DNA of 32,129 bases from Sandaracinus sp. (GTDB lineage Bacteria; Myxococcota_A; Polyangia; Polyangiales; Houyiibacteriaceae). The notes beneath the pieces are model-generated. The model was not told where the DNA came from. It ran no database searches and worked only from the letters and a program-made list of their open reading frames with translations. Of this stretch, positions 7,885 to 15,794 are shown in pieces. Position numbers and translations under genes: made by a program. Numbering within the stretch: position 1 is the first letter of the stretch; each line of letters starts with the position of its first letter. The stretch covers positions 1-32,129 of the forward strand of contig PABA01000029.1 of assembly GCA_002699025.1 (NCBI GenBank), given 5' to 3'.

Positions 7885-8721
7885 TCAGGCGTCGAGCAGC
7901 AGGGGCCGGTCGAGGACCCACGCGACGTAGAGCGCGAAGAGCAGCTGCTGGAAGCCGCGCACGCCGCGGTCCTCGCTCGGCTCCCCGAGCTCCACCTTCG
8001 CCAGGGCCTGCCGCTGGGCCGGGGTCGAGGCCTGCGAGAGCGCGGCGAGCGCGCTCGGAGCCTGCGCCGTGCCCGGCCCGGGGATCACACCGTCGACGCG
8101 GAGCGCGCCGAGCCAGAGGAGCAGCATCGCGCCGTGCATCGGGTCGAGCTCGCTCCCGACCATGAGGATCGCCTGGAGGATCTGATCGCTCGAGATGGCC
8201 TCGGGCCCGTCTCCCGTCGTCAGCGCGCTCGTGCGCTCCATCAGGCTCGGGTTCGAGCGCCAGCCGCCCATGGCGCTGCCGTCGTAGCCGAAGTCGCGGA
8301 TGGCGCGCCGCATGAGCGCGCCGCCGAGCGTGTCGGCGGGTTGGGCGCGGGCGAGGATCCAGCGCTCGAGGGCCTCGCTCAGGGGGTAGGTCAGGTAGCC
8401 CACGCAGCCGAAGCGCTCGGCGAGGGCGCAGGCGTCGCACTCGGCGCAGGCGCCGCCGAGCTGCTCGAGGGGCCCGGCCTGGGCGCGCATCTCGGCGAGG
8501 GTGACGTCGCGCTCCTGGTTGCCCTGGGGCGTCTGGACGACGACGCGGATCGTCGCCGTCTCCGGGTCCTGGCCCTCGCGGGCCATCATGGCGGCGATGG
8601 CGTCGGCCCGGTCGCGGGCTTTGAGCATCCCGAGCATGCGGACGGTGCCTTGGACGGTGTCTCCTCCGCCGAGCTGGCGCTTGGCCTCGCACTCGCGGTG
8701 CACGATGAAGTCGGCTCCCAT
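7885..8721 (-). CDS. Unidentified protein with a four-cysteine cluster
   Basis: A 278-residue, probably cytoplasmic protein with no signal peptide. Its notable feature is CAECDACALAERFGC (92-106), a C-x2-C-x2-C-x7-C arrangement that could bind a metal ion or an Fe-S cluster. Before it is an alpha/beta segment (TATIRVVVQTPQGNQERDV); after it the protein is largely helical, ending in LLFALYVAWVLDRPLLLDA. The ATG at 8721 is preferred because the protein-like sequence starts at MGADFIVHREC; the open frame extends upstream, but that part lies across the divergent PilZ gene. A TATGTC hexamer 11 nt upstream could be a -10 element of a near-leaderless transcript. No family is recognised. Confidence 0.75.
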   Translation of the reverse strand: MGADFIVHRECEAKRQLGGGDTVQGTVRMLGMLKARDRADAIAAMMAREGQDPETATIRVVVQTPQGNQERDVTLAEMRAQAGPLEQLGGACAECDACALAERFGCVGYLTYPLSEALERWILARAQPADTLGGALMRRAIRDFGYDGSAMGGWRSNPSLMERTSALTTGDGPEAISSDQILQAILMVGSELDPMHGAMLLLWLGALRVDGVIPGPGTAQAPSALAALSQASTPAQRQALAKVELGEPSEDRGVRGFQQLLFALYVAWVLDRPLLLDA

Positions 8722-8902
8722 GCGCGGACATACGGGTCGGTCGCCGGAGACGTTCCTTCGCCGGCCTGGCTCGTCGAAAATTGGACCGTCCGCCGCGGGC
8801 TCCGGTACGCCCGAGAGGAGCCGCCGGGCGAGGCGGTCAGGGCCGCGAGGGTCGGGCGCTCCCGTCGGAGCGTGGAGGCCGAGGTGCGGCGAAGGAGCGA
8901 CG

Positions 8903-10936
8903 ATGCAGGAAGCCATCGAGCGGCGTGGTCCGCAGAGCGTCCGGGTCCCTCTCGACGAGGTCCATCTCGAGATCTCGCCGGAGGGCTTCGACGAGACCTT
9001 CGAGGCCGACGCCCTGAACGTGGGCGCCGGTGGGCTCGCCGGGCGCTCGGCCATCCTCCCGGACGTGGGCGCGAAGCTGCGCTGTCGCTTCCAGTCGCCC
9101 GTGGACGGCATGGCCGTCGACGCGGACTGCGAGGTGGTCTGGGCGGAGGACAGTGGGCCGAACCGCGGCGAGTTCGGGCTGCGCTTCACGGCGCTCGGGT
9201 CGGACGAGCAGCGCTCGATCACGCAGCTCGTCGAGGAGTGGCAGGACGAGCTGGACGCGCTGGCGGCGGCCTCGGAGAACCCGGGCTCGATCGACTCGGC
9301 GATCGCGGAGCCGGAGCCCGCCGGCGCGACGGGGGGCACCGTGCGGCTGGAGCTCGCGGGTGTGGGTCAGCCGCTCGACGCCGAGGCCGTGCACCGGGCG
9401 GGCGACGTGCTCGTGGCGGAGCAGGGGCTCCCCTTCCTGCGCATCGGTACCCACGTGAGCGAGGGCGAGCGCGAGGGGCGGCTCGAGGCCGTGGACCTGC
9501 GCATCGACGGTGGGACGCCGAAGCTCGTGCTGACGGTCGGCTTCGGCGGCGCGCCCGCGGCGGTGGAGGAGCCGAGCGCCGACGCCACGCTCCTCGACAC
9601 CCCCGCGCCGAGCGCGCCCGCGGCCGAGGCCGAGGCGGGCTGGGACGAGCACGACCACGGCTGGGGCGACGAGGACGCCGGCTGGGACGACGGCGCGCAC
9701 GAGGAGTGGGCCGGCGAGGCCGCCGAGGGCGCGACGCCGGCGGCGATGGACGCCCCCGCGGAGCCAGAGCCTGCGCCAGAGGCGCCCGCCGTCGAAGAGG
9801 TCGCTCGGGCGAAGGGCCCCGAGCAGGACGTCGCGAAGGACGCGGCGGACGACGCAGAGCCGTCGGCGGAGGCGGATGTCGACGCCGAGGCCGCCGCCAT
9901 GCGCGCCCGTCCCGGAGTGGCCCTCGCGAAGATGAAGAGCCAGCTCGGACCGAAGCTCGCTCGCGGCAAGGCGTGGCTCGCCCTGACCTGGGCGCGCCTC
10001 CTGCCCTTCTGCCGGAGCGGCTGGGCGCGCGTGACGCACTTCGCCGGAGACCTCGGTCGCCGGCTCGGGCCCTGGATGAAGGGCGTCGCCGCAAAGGCCA
10101 AGAAGCGCAAGACGGCGCGGCCCGAGGGCAAGAAGGGCGCGAAGCGGCAGACGCGCGCGCCGAAGCGCCGGACCACGGCGCGCCCGGGCGCCCGCGACGG
10201 TCGCCCACGAGGCCCCGAGGCGAGCGCCGCGCCGCAGAAGAAGCGCTGGGGACGCTGGGTCCTGCTCGCGCTCCTGGCGCTCGGCGCGGCCACCTTCTAC
10301 GCCGTCCGTGGCGCCGCGGCGTCGCCGAGCGTCACGCTGGCGAAGCTCCCGAAGCCGCCGGCCGATCCGGAGAGCGGAGACGCGCGCTTCATCCCCGCGC
10401 CCCCACCGAGCGCGCCGGCGGAAGCCCCTGCCACCGCCCCCGAAGCCGCCGCCCCCGAAGCCGCCGCCGAGACCGAGGCCGCCGAGCCGGCCATGCCGCG
10501 CGCGCTCCCCGAGCCCTCGCGGAGCGCCGGGCCGATGCCGGCGCCGAGCTTCCCCTCCCTCGAGGAGCGCGACTCCACGCCGCCGACGCCGGGCACGGTC
10601 CCGCAGAACAGCCCGTACGCCGTGGACCTGCGCGATCTGCCGACGCACTTCGGGGCCGACGCCGTCGAGGGCGAGGCCTTCACGATCCGCATGGCCCACC
10701 CGGTGGCCGGCCTCCGCGGGGAGCAGCGGGCGGACGGCTTCGCCATCGAGCTCCCGGGCAACCGCGCCGAGGAGGGCGCCCGGCAGATCGCCTCCGCGCA
10801 CCCGCACGTCGAGCGCGCGTCGATCCTGAACCAGGGCAGCGGCGCGCAGCTCACCGTCCGCTTCGTCTCGGGTCGCTCGCCGGCCTACCGCGTGGAAGGC
10901 CGCGGCGCCTCCCTCGTCGTCACGATCCAGCGCTGA
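8903..10936 (+). CDS. PilZ protein with a transmembrane helix and a periplasmic AMIN-like domain
   Basis: The 677-residue product has an N-terminal PilZ-type domain (about 12-112). The NVGAGGLAG loop stands where c-di-GMP binders have D/NxSxxG; the RxxxR part is degenerate, so ligand binding is uncertain. A long acidic Ala/Glu/Trp linker (about 200-330) and a very basic Lys/Arg stretch (about 395-450) precede one membrane helix, WVLLALLALGAATFYAV (about 452-470). After a Pro-rich spacer the C-terminal 100 residues look like an AMIN domain (strand, IELPG, ARQIASAHPHVERASIL, final LVVTIQR). AMIN domains target proteins to peptidoglycan or PilQ-like complexes. GAAGGAG lies 5 nt before the ATG. 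It may carry a cytoplasmic signal to the cell wall; this is inference from domain order. Confidence 0.85.
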   Translation: MQEAIERRGPQSVRVPLDEVHLEISPEGFDETFEADALNVGAGGLAGRSAILPDVGAKLRCRFQSPVDGMAVDADCEVVWAEDSGPNRGEFGLRFTALGSDEQRSITQLVEEWQDELDALAAASENPGSIDSAIAEPEPAGATGGTVRLELAGVGQPLDAEAVHRAGDVLVAEQGLPFLRIGTHVSEGEREGRLEAVDLRIDGGTPKLVLTVGFGGAPAAVEEPSADATLLDTPAPSAPAAEAEAGWDEHDHGWGDEDAGWDDGAHEEWAGEAAEGATPAAMDAPAEPEPAPEAPAVEEVARAKGPEQDVAKDAADDAEPSAEADVDAEAAAMRARPGVALAKMKSQLGPKLARGKAWLALTWARLLPFCRSGWARVTHFAGDLGRRLGPWMKGVAAKAKKRKTARPEGKKGAKRQTRAPKRRTTARPGARDGRPRGPEASAAPQKKRWGRWVLLALLALGAATFYAVRGAAASPSVTLAKLPKPPADPESGDARFIPAPPPSAPAEAPATAPEAAAPEAAAETEAAEPAMPRALPEPSRSAGPMPAPSFPSLEERDSTPPTPGTVPQNSPYAVDLRDLPTHFGADAVEGEAFTIRMAHPVAGLRGEQRADGFAIELPGNRAEEGARQIASAHPHVERASILNQGSGAQLTVRFVSGRSPAYRVEGRGASLVVTIQR

Positions 10937-11121
10937 GCGGGCGTCCGCCGGAGGGGCGGCGTCGTGTTCGCCCGCCCGATGGCGTCCGCGCGCCTCGGGC
11001 GGTGTGAGCGCGGCGCGCGGGGTCGGGCCGCGCCGGTCCGGGCGCATGGCGTCGCCGCCGGCCGTGGGCCTCGGGCGCTGCCCGTGGGGGCTGCCGGGGT
11101 TTCGCTGGGCGCCGCTCCGCG

Positions 11122-11129
11122 TATAGCCT
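11122..11129 (+). promoter_or_regulatory. Possible extended -10 (TATAGCCT) adjacent to a GTG start
   Basis: TATAGCCT ends 6 nt before the GTG at 11136. TTCGCT at 11101-11106 is spaced 17 bp from TAGCCT. No ribosome binding site fits between them, so the transcript would start at about the GTG. Confidence 0.45.
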
Positions 11130-11135
11130 CGGATC

Positions 11136-11597
11136 GTGTTCGTGGAGGGGACAGACGCGCCCGAGGCGGGGATCGCCGTCGACCGGCGCCGCTGGCCGCT
11201 GGTCGTGCTCCGCGTGGGTGCGCGCTTCGACGCGGAGGACGCCCGCGCGCTCTGGGAGTCCGCCGTGAGCCTGGCCGCCGAGCGGGGCCCCTTCGCGAAC
11301 CTGATCGACTGCCGCCTGCTGCTCACGCAGCGCGTCGGCCCGGCGGAGCGTCGGGCCCTGGCCGAGCTCTACCGGGCCCATCACGAGGCGCTTCGGCGGA
11401 CGCTGGTCTGCGAGGCCTGGGTGCACGGCTCGCCGCTCGCCCGCGGCGTGCTCCGCGCCATCCACTGGCTCTACCGCACCCCCTGGCCCTCCGCCGTCTA
11501 CCGGACCCTGCCGGAGGCGGAGAACCGCTGCGTGCGCGCCCTCGCCCGACACGGTCTGCGCCCCGGCGGCGACGACGCCTCCGCGCGCCCCGCCTGA
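11136..11597 (+). CDS. Small STAS-like protein of unknown function
   Basis: A 153-residue cytoplasmic protein starting with GTG. The N-terminal half follows a beta-beta-alpha-beta order: WPLVVLRVGARFD, then a helix EDARALWESAVSLAAE, then ANLIDCRLL. This is reminiscent of STAS/SpoIIAA-like folds used in signalling, but there is no clear phospho-Ser motif. The second half is helical and rich in Arg, Trp and Tyr. No Shine-Dalgarno site is present; TATAGCCT just upstream suggests a leaderless message. It stands alone between the PilZ gene and a tandem repeat. The family assignment is tentative. Confidence 0.65.
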   Translation: MFVEGTDAPEAGIAVDRRRWPLVVLRVGARFDAEDARALWESAVSLAAERGPFANLIDCRLLLTQRVGPAERRALAELYRAHHEALRRTLVCEAWVHGSPLARGVLRAIHWLYRTPWPSAVYRTLPEAENRCVRALARHGLRPGGDDASARPA

Positions 11598-11637
11598 AGG
11601 CGGACGGGCTCGGCGGTCCGACGCCCGGCAGCTCGCC

Positions 11638-11819
11638 GTGAGCGCACCGCCGTGAGCGCGCCCCTGTCAGCGCACCGCCGTGAGCGCGCCCCTGTCAGCG
11701 CACCGCCGTGAGCGCGCCCCTGTCAGCGCACCGCCGTGAGCGTACCGTCGTGAGCGCACCGCCGTCAGCGCACCGCCGTCAGCGCACCGTCGTGAGCGCA
11801 CCGCCGTCAGCGCACCGCA
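11638..11819. repeat. 14-bp tandem repeat, 13 units
   Basis: Thirteen uninterrupted 14-bp units of the form GTSAGCGYRCCSYY cover 182 bp. The first part alternates GTGAGCGCGCCCCT with GTCAGCGCACCGCC, making a 28-bp higher-order unit repeated three times. Later units are GTGAGCGCACCGCC or GTCAGCGCACCGCC with point changes. There are no spacers, so it is not CRISPR. It lies in the gap where the small STAS-like gene and the histidine kinase gene converge. Confidence 0.9.
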
Positions 11820-11853
11820 GCGGCAACGGCACACGGCAGCGGGCGCATCGCGA

Positions 11854-13593
11854 TCAGCCTTCTGGCGAGCGTGGCAGCCAGACCCGGAAGGTCGTGCCGT
11901 CGCCGACGAAGCTGCTCACTTCGATCTCTCCACCGTGTTGCTGCACGATCTTCTTCACGATCGAGAGCCCGAGGCCCGTCCCCTTGCCCTCGCCCTTCGT
12001 GGAGAAGAACGGCTCGAAGATCGCCTCCACCTGCTCCGCCGGGATCCCGCTGCCGTTGTCGCGCAGCCGCACCTCGACCCCGTCGTCCCCGCCGTCGAGC
12101 GCGATGCGCAGCTTCCCCGCCCCGTGGGGCATCGCGTGGCAGGCGTTGGTGATGAGGTTGATGAAGACCTGATGGAGCTGCCCGCGGACCCCGTGGATCG
12201 GGGGCACCTCCTCGGCGTAGACCTTCTCCACGTTCGCCGCCGCTTCGCCGATGACGTGCTCGCAGAAGACCACCGCCTGATCGAGCACCTCCTGGAGCGA
12301 GAGGCGCTGCGGCTGCTCGGAGGCCGGCCGCGCGTAGGTCACCAGATCCCGCGTGAAGCGCAGGATCCGCTCGGCGGACTGCACGATGCGGCGCAGCTTC
12401 TCCACGTCGCCGTCGTCCGCGCCGTCCCGCTCGCCCTTCTTGAGCAGGTACTCGCCGTAGACCGAGATGCTCGTGAGCGGGTTGTTCAGCTCGTGCACGA
12501 CGCCCGCCGCGAGCTGTCCGAGCGTCGCCAGCTTCTCCGCCTGCACGATCTGACTCTCCAGAGCGCGCAGCTGCGTGAGGTCGTGGCCGATGGCGATGAC
12601 CCCCTCCACGTCCCCCTGGGGCCCGAGCACGGAGACCAGGTTGGTCGAGAGCCGCACCATCGTGCCGTCCGCCTTGGACAGGCCGATCTCGAAGCTCTCG
12701 AGCGGCTGGCCGCGGAGCGCGCCGAGGAGCGCCGGGAGCAGCTTGCCCCGCTCGGGCTCGGCGACGAAGCGCGCCAGGTCGCGCCCGAGGAGCTCGCCCC
12801 GGTCGCGCCCGAGCAGCTCGAGGAGCGCCTCGCTGACGACCTGGACTCGCCGCCGCCGATCGAGCACGGCGATGGGCACGTTGGCGTGGTCGAGCAGCCG
12901 CCCGAGGTAGCCGCTCAGGTAGCTCGCCTCCTGCCGCGCCCGCGCCCGGGCGAGCGCGCCGGCGAGCTGCGCCGCGAGGAGCCCCACCACGTCCTCGTCG
13001 TCCGCCGGGGGCGCGGCGTCCGGGTGGTACTCGAAGCCGAGGGTCCCGAAGAGCAGCCCGTCGGAGACCAGGGCGGCGTCGGCCCCGGGGGCCCCCTCGG
13101 CGAAGTCCGGATCGTAGGTGGGCACGACCTGGATGCCGGCCTGCTCGGCGTCCTCGAGGGTGAGGCCCGCGGCTCCGACGGCGGCGCGCGTCAGCGCCAC
13201 GCGCTCGCTGCGTCCCTCCAGGAGCCGACCCGTCGAGCGGACGAGGTCGAGCGCCTTGGTCTCCGGGTCGAGGATCCGCGCCACGAGGCGCCGGCCGGGG
13301 AGGATGCGCGCGAAGGCCGCCAGGGACGCGTCCAGGACGTGCTCCTCGTCCGCGTCCGGGGCGAGCTCCCGGCCGAGGTCCAGGCAGACGTGGGCGAGGT
13401 CGGCGACGCGCGCGACCGGCGGTCGCAGGACCGCGTCGACCTTCGCCTGCACCTCGGACCGACGGAGCTCTCCCGTCGACACCTCGCTGACGCGCTCCCG
13501 GCGCCGCGAAGGGGGCAGGGGCACCGAGCCCGAGTCGCGCGTCTCCCAGCCGGGATCGTCCACCGGCCCGCGTTCACCCTCGTCAGCCGCCAA
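11854..13593 (-). CDS. Soluble PAS histidine kinase (complete)
   Basis: A 579-residue sensor kinase without membrane segments. An N-terminal GAF-like region (about 60-215) is followed by a PAS domain (about 228-340). The HisKA helices then carry AAGVVHELNNPL with phospho-acceptor His367. The ATPase domain is complete: N-box HQVFINLITNACHAM (Asn483), G1 DNGSGIP (512-518), F-box FEPFFSTK (526-533) and G2 GKGTGLGLSI. The start is a TTG at 13593 with GGAAGG 9 nt before it. It is the second gene of a minus-strand pair, 42 bp behind a sensor that lacks an ATPase domain. No response regulator is adjacent, so the output partner is unknown. The gene converges with a 14-bp repeat array. Confidence 0.92.
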   Translation of the reverse strand: MAADEGERGPVDDPGWETRDSGSVPLPPSRRRERVSEVSTGELRRSEVQAKVDAVLRPPVARVADLAHVCLDLGRELAPDADEEHVLDASLAAFARILPGRRLVARILDPETKALDLVRSTGRLLEGRSERVALTRAAVGAAGLTLEDAEQAGIQVVPTYDPDFAEGAPGADAALVSDGLLFGTLGFEYHPDAAPPADDEDVVGLLAAQLAGALARARARQEASYLSGYLGRLLDHANVPIAVLDRRRRVQVVSEALLELLGRDRGELLGRDLARFVAEPERGKLLPALLGALRGQPLESFEIGLSKADGTMVRLSTNLVSVLGPQGDVEGVIAIGHDLTQLRALESQIVQAEKLATLGQLAAGVVHELNNPLTSISVYGEYLLKKGERDGADDGDVEKLRRIVQSAERILRFTRDLVTYARPASEQPQRLSLQEVLDQAVVFCEHVIGEAAANVEKVYAEEVPPIHGVRGQLHQVFINLITNACHAMPHGAGKLRIALDGGDDGVEVRLRDNGSGIPAEQVEAIFEPFFSTKGEGKGTGLGLSIVKKIVQQHGGEIEVSSFVGDGTTFRVWLPRSPEG

Positions 13594-13635
13594 GCTGTCC
13601 GTCCTTCCCGTCCCCCACCCCTGTTCGGTGCCGGC

Positions 13636-15693
13636 TCACGATCCGCTCCCGGCTTCGCCCGGACCCTCGTCGCTCGCGTCGCTCGGACGCTCGCTCTCGG
13701 CGCCCCCCGACGCCCGATCGAGATCCAGGATGCGCTGCTCCCCGACGTACGACTTCGTCTCGTAGCGCGTCATCTTTCCGATCTTCTTCACGATGTCGGC
13801 CATCCGCTCCGCTTCGCGCACCATGATGGCCGCCGCGCGTCCCTCGGCGCTGTCCGGAGCGAGCTTGCGCATGAGCAGCTCGCCGTAGGCCATGACGCTC
13901 GTGAGCGGCTGGTTCAGCTCGTGCGCCGCCGTCCCCGCGAGCTCGGCGATCAGCGCCTGACGCTCCGTCGACGCGAGCTTCTGCTGCGCTTCGGCGAGCC
14001 GCTCCTCCACGCGGAGCTTCTCCCGGAGGTCCGTGAAGATGCCGAAGGTCGCGACCGGGTCGCCCCGCTCGTAGATCATCGCCGCCGAGAGGCGGATCGG
14101 GATCCGCTCGGCGTTCTTGCCGACGGCCTCGAGCTGCGTCGGCGCGAGCCGCCCGGCGCCCCCGTGCTGCTCCGACGCGAGCCGCCGCATGACCCACTCG
14201 GCGACGCCCTCCGGGTAGAGCTCGCGCGCGCTCATGCGCCCGACGACCTCCTCCGCCCGGAAGCCGTAGATGCGCTCGGCGCCCTGATTGAAGAGGATGA
14301 TGTTCCCGTCCATGTCCGCCGCGACGATGCCGTCGACGCTCGCGTCGATGAGCGACTCGAGGAACTCCATCGTCTTGACGAACTCGGCCTCCGTGCGCCG
14401 CTGCTCGGTGACGTCCTGGAAGGAGATGAGGACGGCGCCGTCGCCGTCCGCCAGCGTCGCGAAGGAGCAGCTGCAGACGAGCCACTCGCCGTCCGTGTGG
14501 CGGAGGCGCAGGTCGACGCCGCGCGGGTAGTCGCCGCGGGCGAAGCCCTCCCAGAGCGAGCGGGCGCGGTCCCGATCCTCGTCGTGGATGAGCTCCTTCA
14601 CGGCGAGCCCCTTCACGCCCTCCACCGTGGCCCCGAGCATCTCGTAGGCGCGCGGGTTGGCGAAGAGGAGCCGGCCGTCCGAGCCGACCACGGCGATGCC
14701 CTCGGCGGCGCTCGCGAAGAGGTCCGCGTAGCGCTTCAGCTGGCGGAGGCGCCGCTCGGCCTCGAAGCGGGCGAAGGTGATCTGCTGCGTGTGGTCGCGG
14801 AGCGACTGCATGACGCGGGCGTTGCGGAGGGCGACGGCCGTGGCGTTCGCGACGATCTGGCAGAGGCGCGTCTCGCGCGCGGAGAGGCCGCCGCGCTCGG
14901 CGCGGGCGCGGAGGAAGAGGACGCCGATCGCCTGGTCCTCCCAGATGATCGGGAAGAGGCTCATGGCGTTGAGCTCGGCCCGCTCCACGTCCTCGCGGAC
15001 GCCGTCGAGCACCGGGTGCGTCTTGGCGTCGCGGATGGTCAGGGCCTCGCGGGTGCGCAGCACCTGGCGGATCTCCGGGTACTTGGCGAGGTCGAGGCGG
15101 AGGTTGGCGAGCTCCTCGTCGTCGCTGGCCACGACCACGTAGCCGATGTCCTCCTCGTCGGGCTCCGGCGCGAGCACGATGGAGACGCGGGAGACCTGCA
15201 CGACGTCGGCGATGCGGCGAACGACGGTGTAGAGGATCTCGCGGAAGTCGAGGGAGGAGGCGAGGGCCTGGGTGAGCTCGAGCATCACCTGGGCGTCGCG
15301 CTTCTCGTCCGTGAGGGCGTCGACCTCGCCGTGGAGCCGGTGGTGGGCGCGGACGCGGGCGACGAGCTCCGCGTCGTAGAAGGGGCGGCGGAGGAGGTCG
15401 TCGGCCCCGGCCTCGAACACGGCCTCGACGAAGGCCTCGTCGGAGTCGTCGGTGATGGCGAGGAGCGGCTGGTCGCGCGTGCGGGGGTCGCTGCGCAGCC
15501 GGCGCACCAGGGCCAGCGTGCGCTCCGCCTGCTCCCCCTCGACGATCAGCAGGAGGTCGCCGCCGAGGTCGAGCTGCGCGTCCTCGTCGTCCGGAGAGCG
15601 GGCGAGCGCCGCCATCCCGGCCCCCTCCAGCGCTCCCGCGAGGTGCGCTCGGGCGTCGGCATCGTCCGCCAGCACCAAGACGCGGCGCGCCAC
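13636..15693 (-). CDS. Receiver-GAF-PAS-PAS-HisKA protein lacking the ATPase domain
   Basis: A 685-residue cytoplasmic sensor. Residues 1-120 form a receiver-like domain, but the phospho-acceptor position is not Asp (DLLLIVEGEQ has Val where Asp is expected) and the conserved Lys is replaced in LRRPF; only the acidic pair DD10-11 remains. A GAF domain (about 138-295), two PAS domains (about 320-430 and 440-560) and a HisKA region with AAHELNQPLTSVMAYGE (His591) follow. The protein then ends after MTRYETKSYVGEQRILDL and a disordered tail, with no N, G1 or G2 box. The 42 bp before the next gene do not encode the missing domain, so this is not a simple frameshift. GTG start; GATACT lies 14 nt upstream. 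Probably works with the complete kinase behind it. Confidence 0.88.
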   Translation of the reverse strand: MARRVLVLADDADARAHLAGALEGAGMAALARSPDDEDAQLDLGGDLLLIVEGEQAERTLALVRRLRSDPRTRDQPLLAITDDSDEAFVEAVFEAGADDLLRRPFYDAELVARVRAHHRLHGEVDALTDEKRDAQVMLELTQALASSLDFREILYTVVRRIADVVQVSRVSIVLAPEPDEEDIGYVVVASDDEELANLRLDLAKYPEIRQVLRTREALTIRDAKTHPVLDGVREDVERAELNAMSLFPIIWEDQAIGVLFLRARAERGGLSARETRLCQIVANATAVALRNARVMQSLRDHTQQITFARFEAERRLRQLKRYADLFASAAEGIAVVGSDGRLLFANPRAYEMLGATVEGVKGLAVKELIHDEDRDRARSLWEGFARGDYPRGVDLRLRHTDGEWLVCSCSFATLADGDGAVLISFQDVTEQRRTEAEFVKTMEFLESLIDASVDGIVAADMDGNIILFNQGAERIYGFRAEEVVGRMSARELYPEGVAEWVMRRLASEQHGGAGRLAPTQLEAVGKNAERIPIRLSAAMIYERGDPVATFGIFTDLREKLRVEERLAEAQQKLASTERQALIAELAGTAAHELNQPLTSVMAYGELLMRKLAPDSAEGRAAAIMVREAERMADIVKKIGKMTRYETKSYVGEQRILDLDRASGGAESERPSDASDEGPGEAGSGS

Positions 15694-15701
15694 GGCGCCA
15701 C

Positions 15702-15707
15702 AGTATC
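15702..15707 (-). promoter_or_regulatory. Possible -10 (GATACT) for the ATPase-less sensor
   Basis: On the minus strand, GATACT begins 14 nt before the GTG at 15693 and there is no Shine-Dalgarno site. The spacing is the same as for coaX, the PEGA gene and the HEAT-repeat gene. No convincing -35 was seen. Confidence 0.3.
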
Positions 15708-15780
15708 AGGGGTGCTGGCGACACGGTAGTTGTGGGCCATCGGGGCTCTCGGCGGGTTCGACTCGCGAGGCGCCGCGGCG

Positions 15781-15786
15781 TAGACT
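15781..15786 (+). promoter_or_regulatory. Possible -10 (TAGACT) for the PEGA-murI operon
   Basis: TAGACT lies 14 nt before the ATG at 15795, with TTCGAC 18 bp upstream. The 8 nt between element and ATG (GCGCCGCC) hold no ribosome binding site. This would give an almost leaderless transcript for the three-gene operon. Confidence 0.4.
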
Positions 15787-15794
15787 GCGCCGCC

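Noticed and set aside
7201-11007. Plus-strand open frame of over 1200 codons
   Set aside because: It overlaps the FHA, Cys-cluster and PilZ genes, all with clear domains or coding character; its product is low complexity.
11638-11819. CRISPR array
   Set aside because: Units are contiguous 14-mers without unique spacers, and no cas genes are present.
13594-13635. Frameshift joining the two sensor kinase genes into one
   Set aside because: The second protein begins with its own N-terminal region, GAF, PAS and HisKA; the 42-bp gap cannot supply the missing ATPase part of the first.
11935-15729. Plus-strand open frame antisense to both sensor kinases
   Set aside because: The minus-strand genes carry unmistakable PAS, HisKA and ATPase motifs; the plus-strand translation has none.
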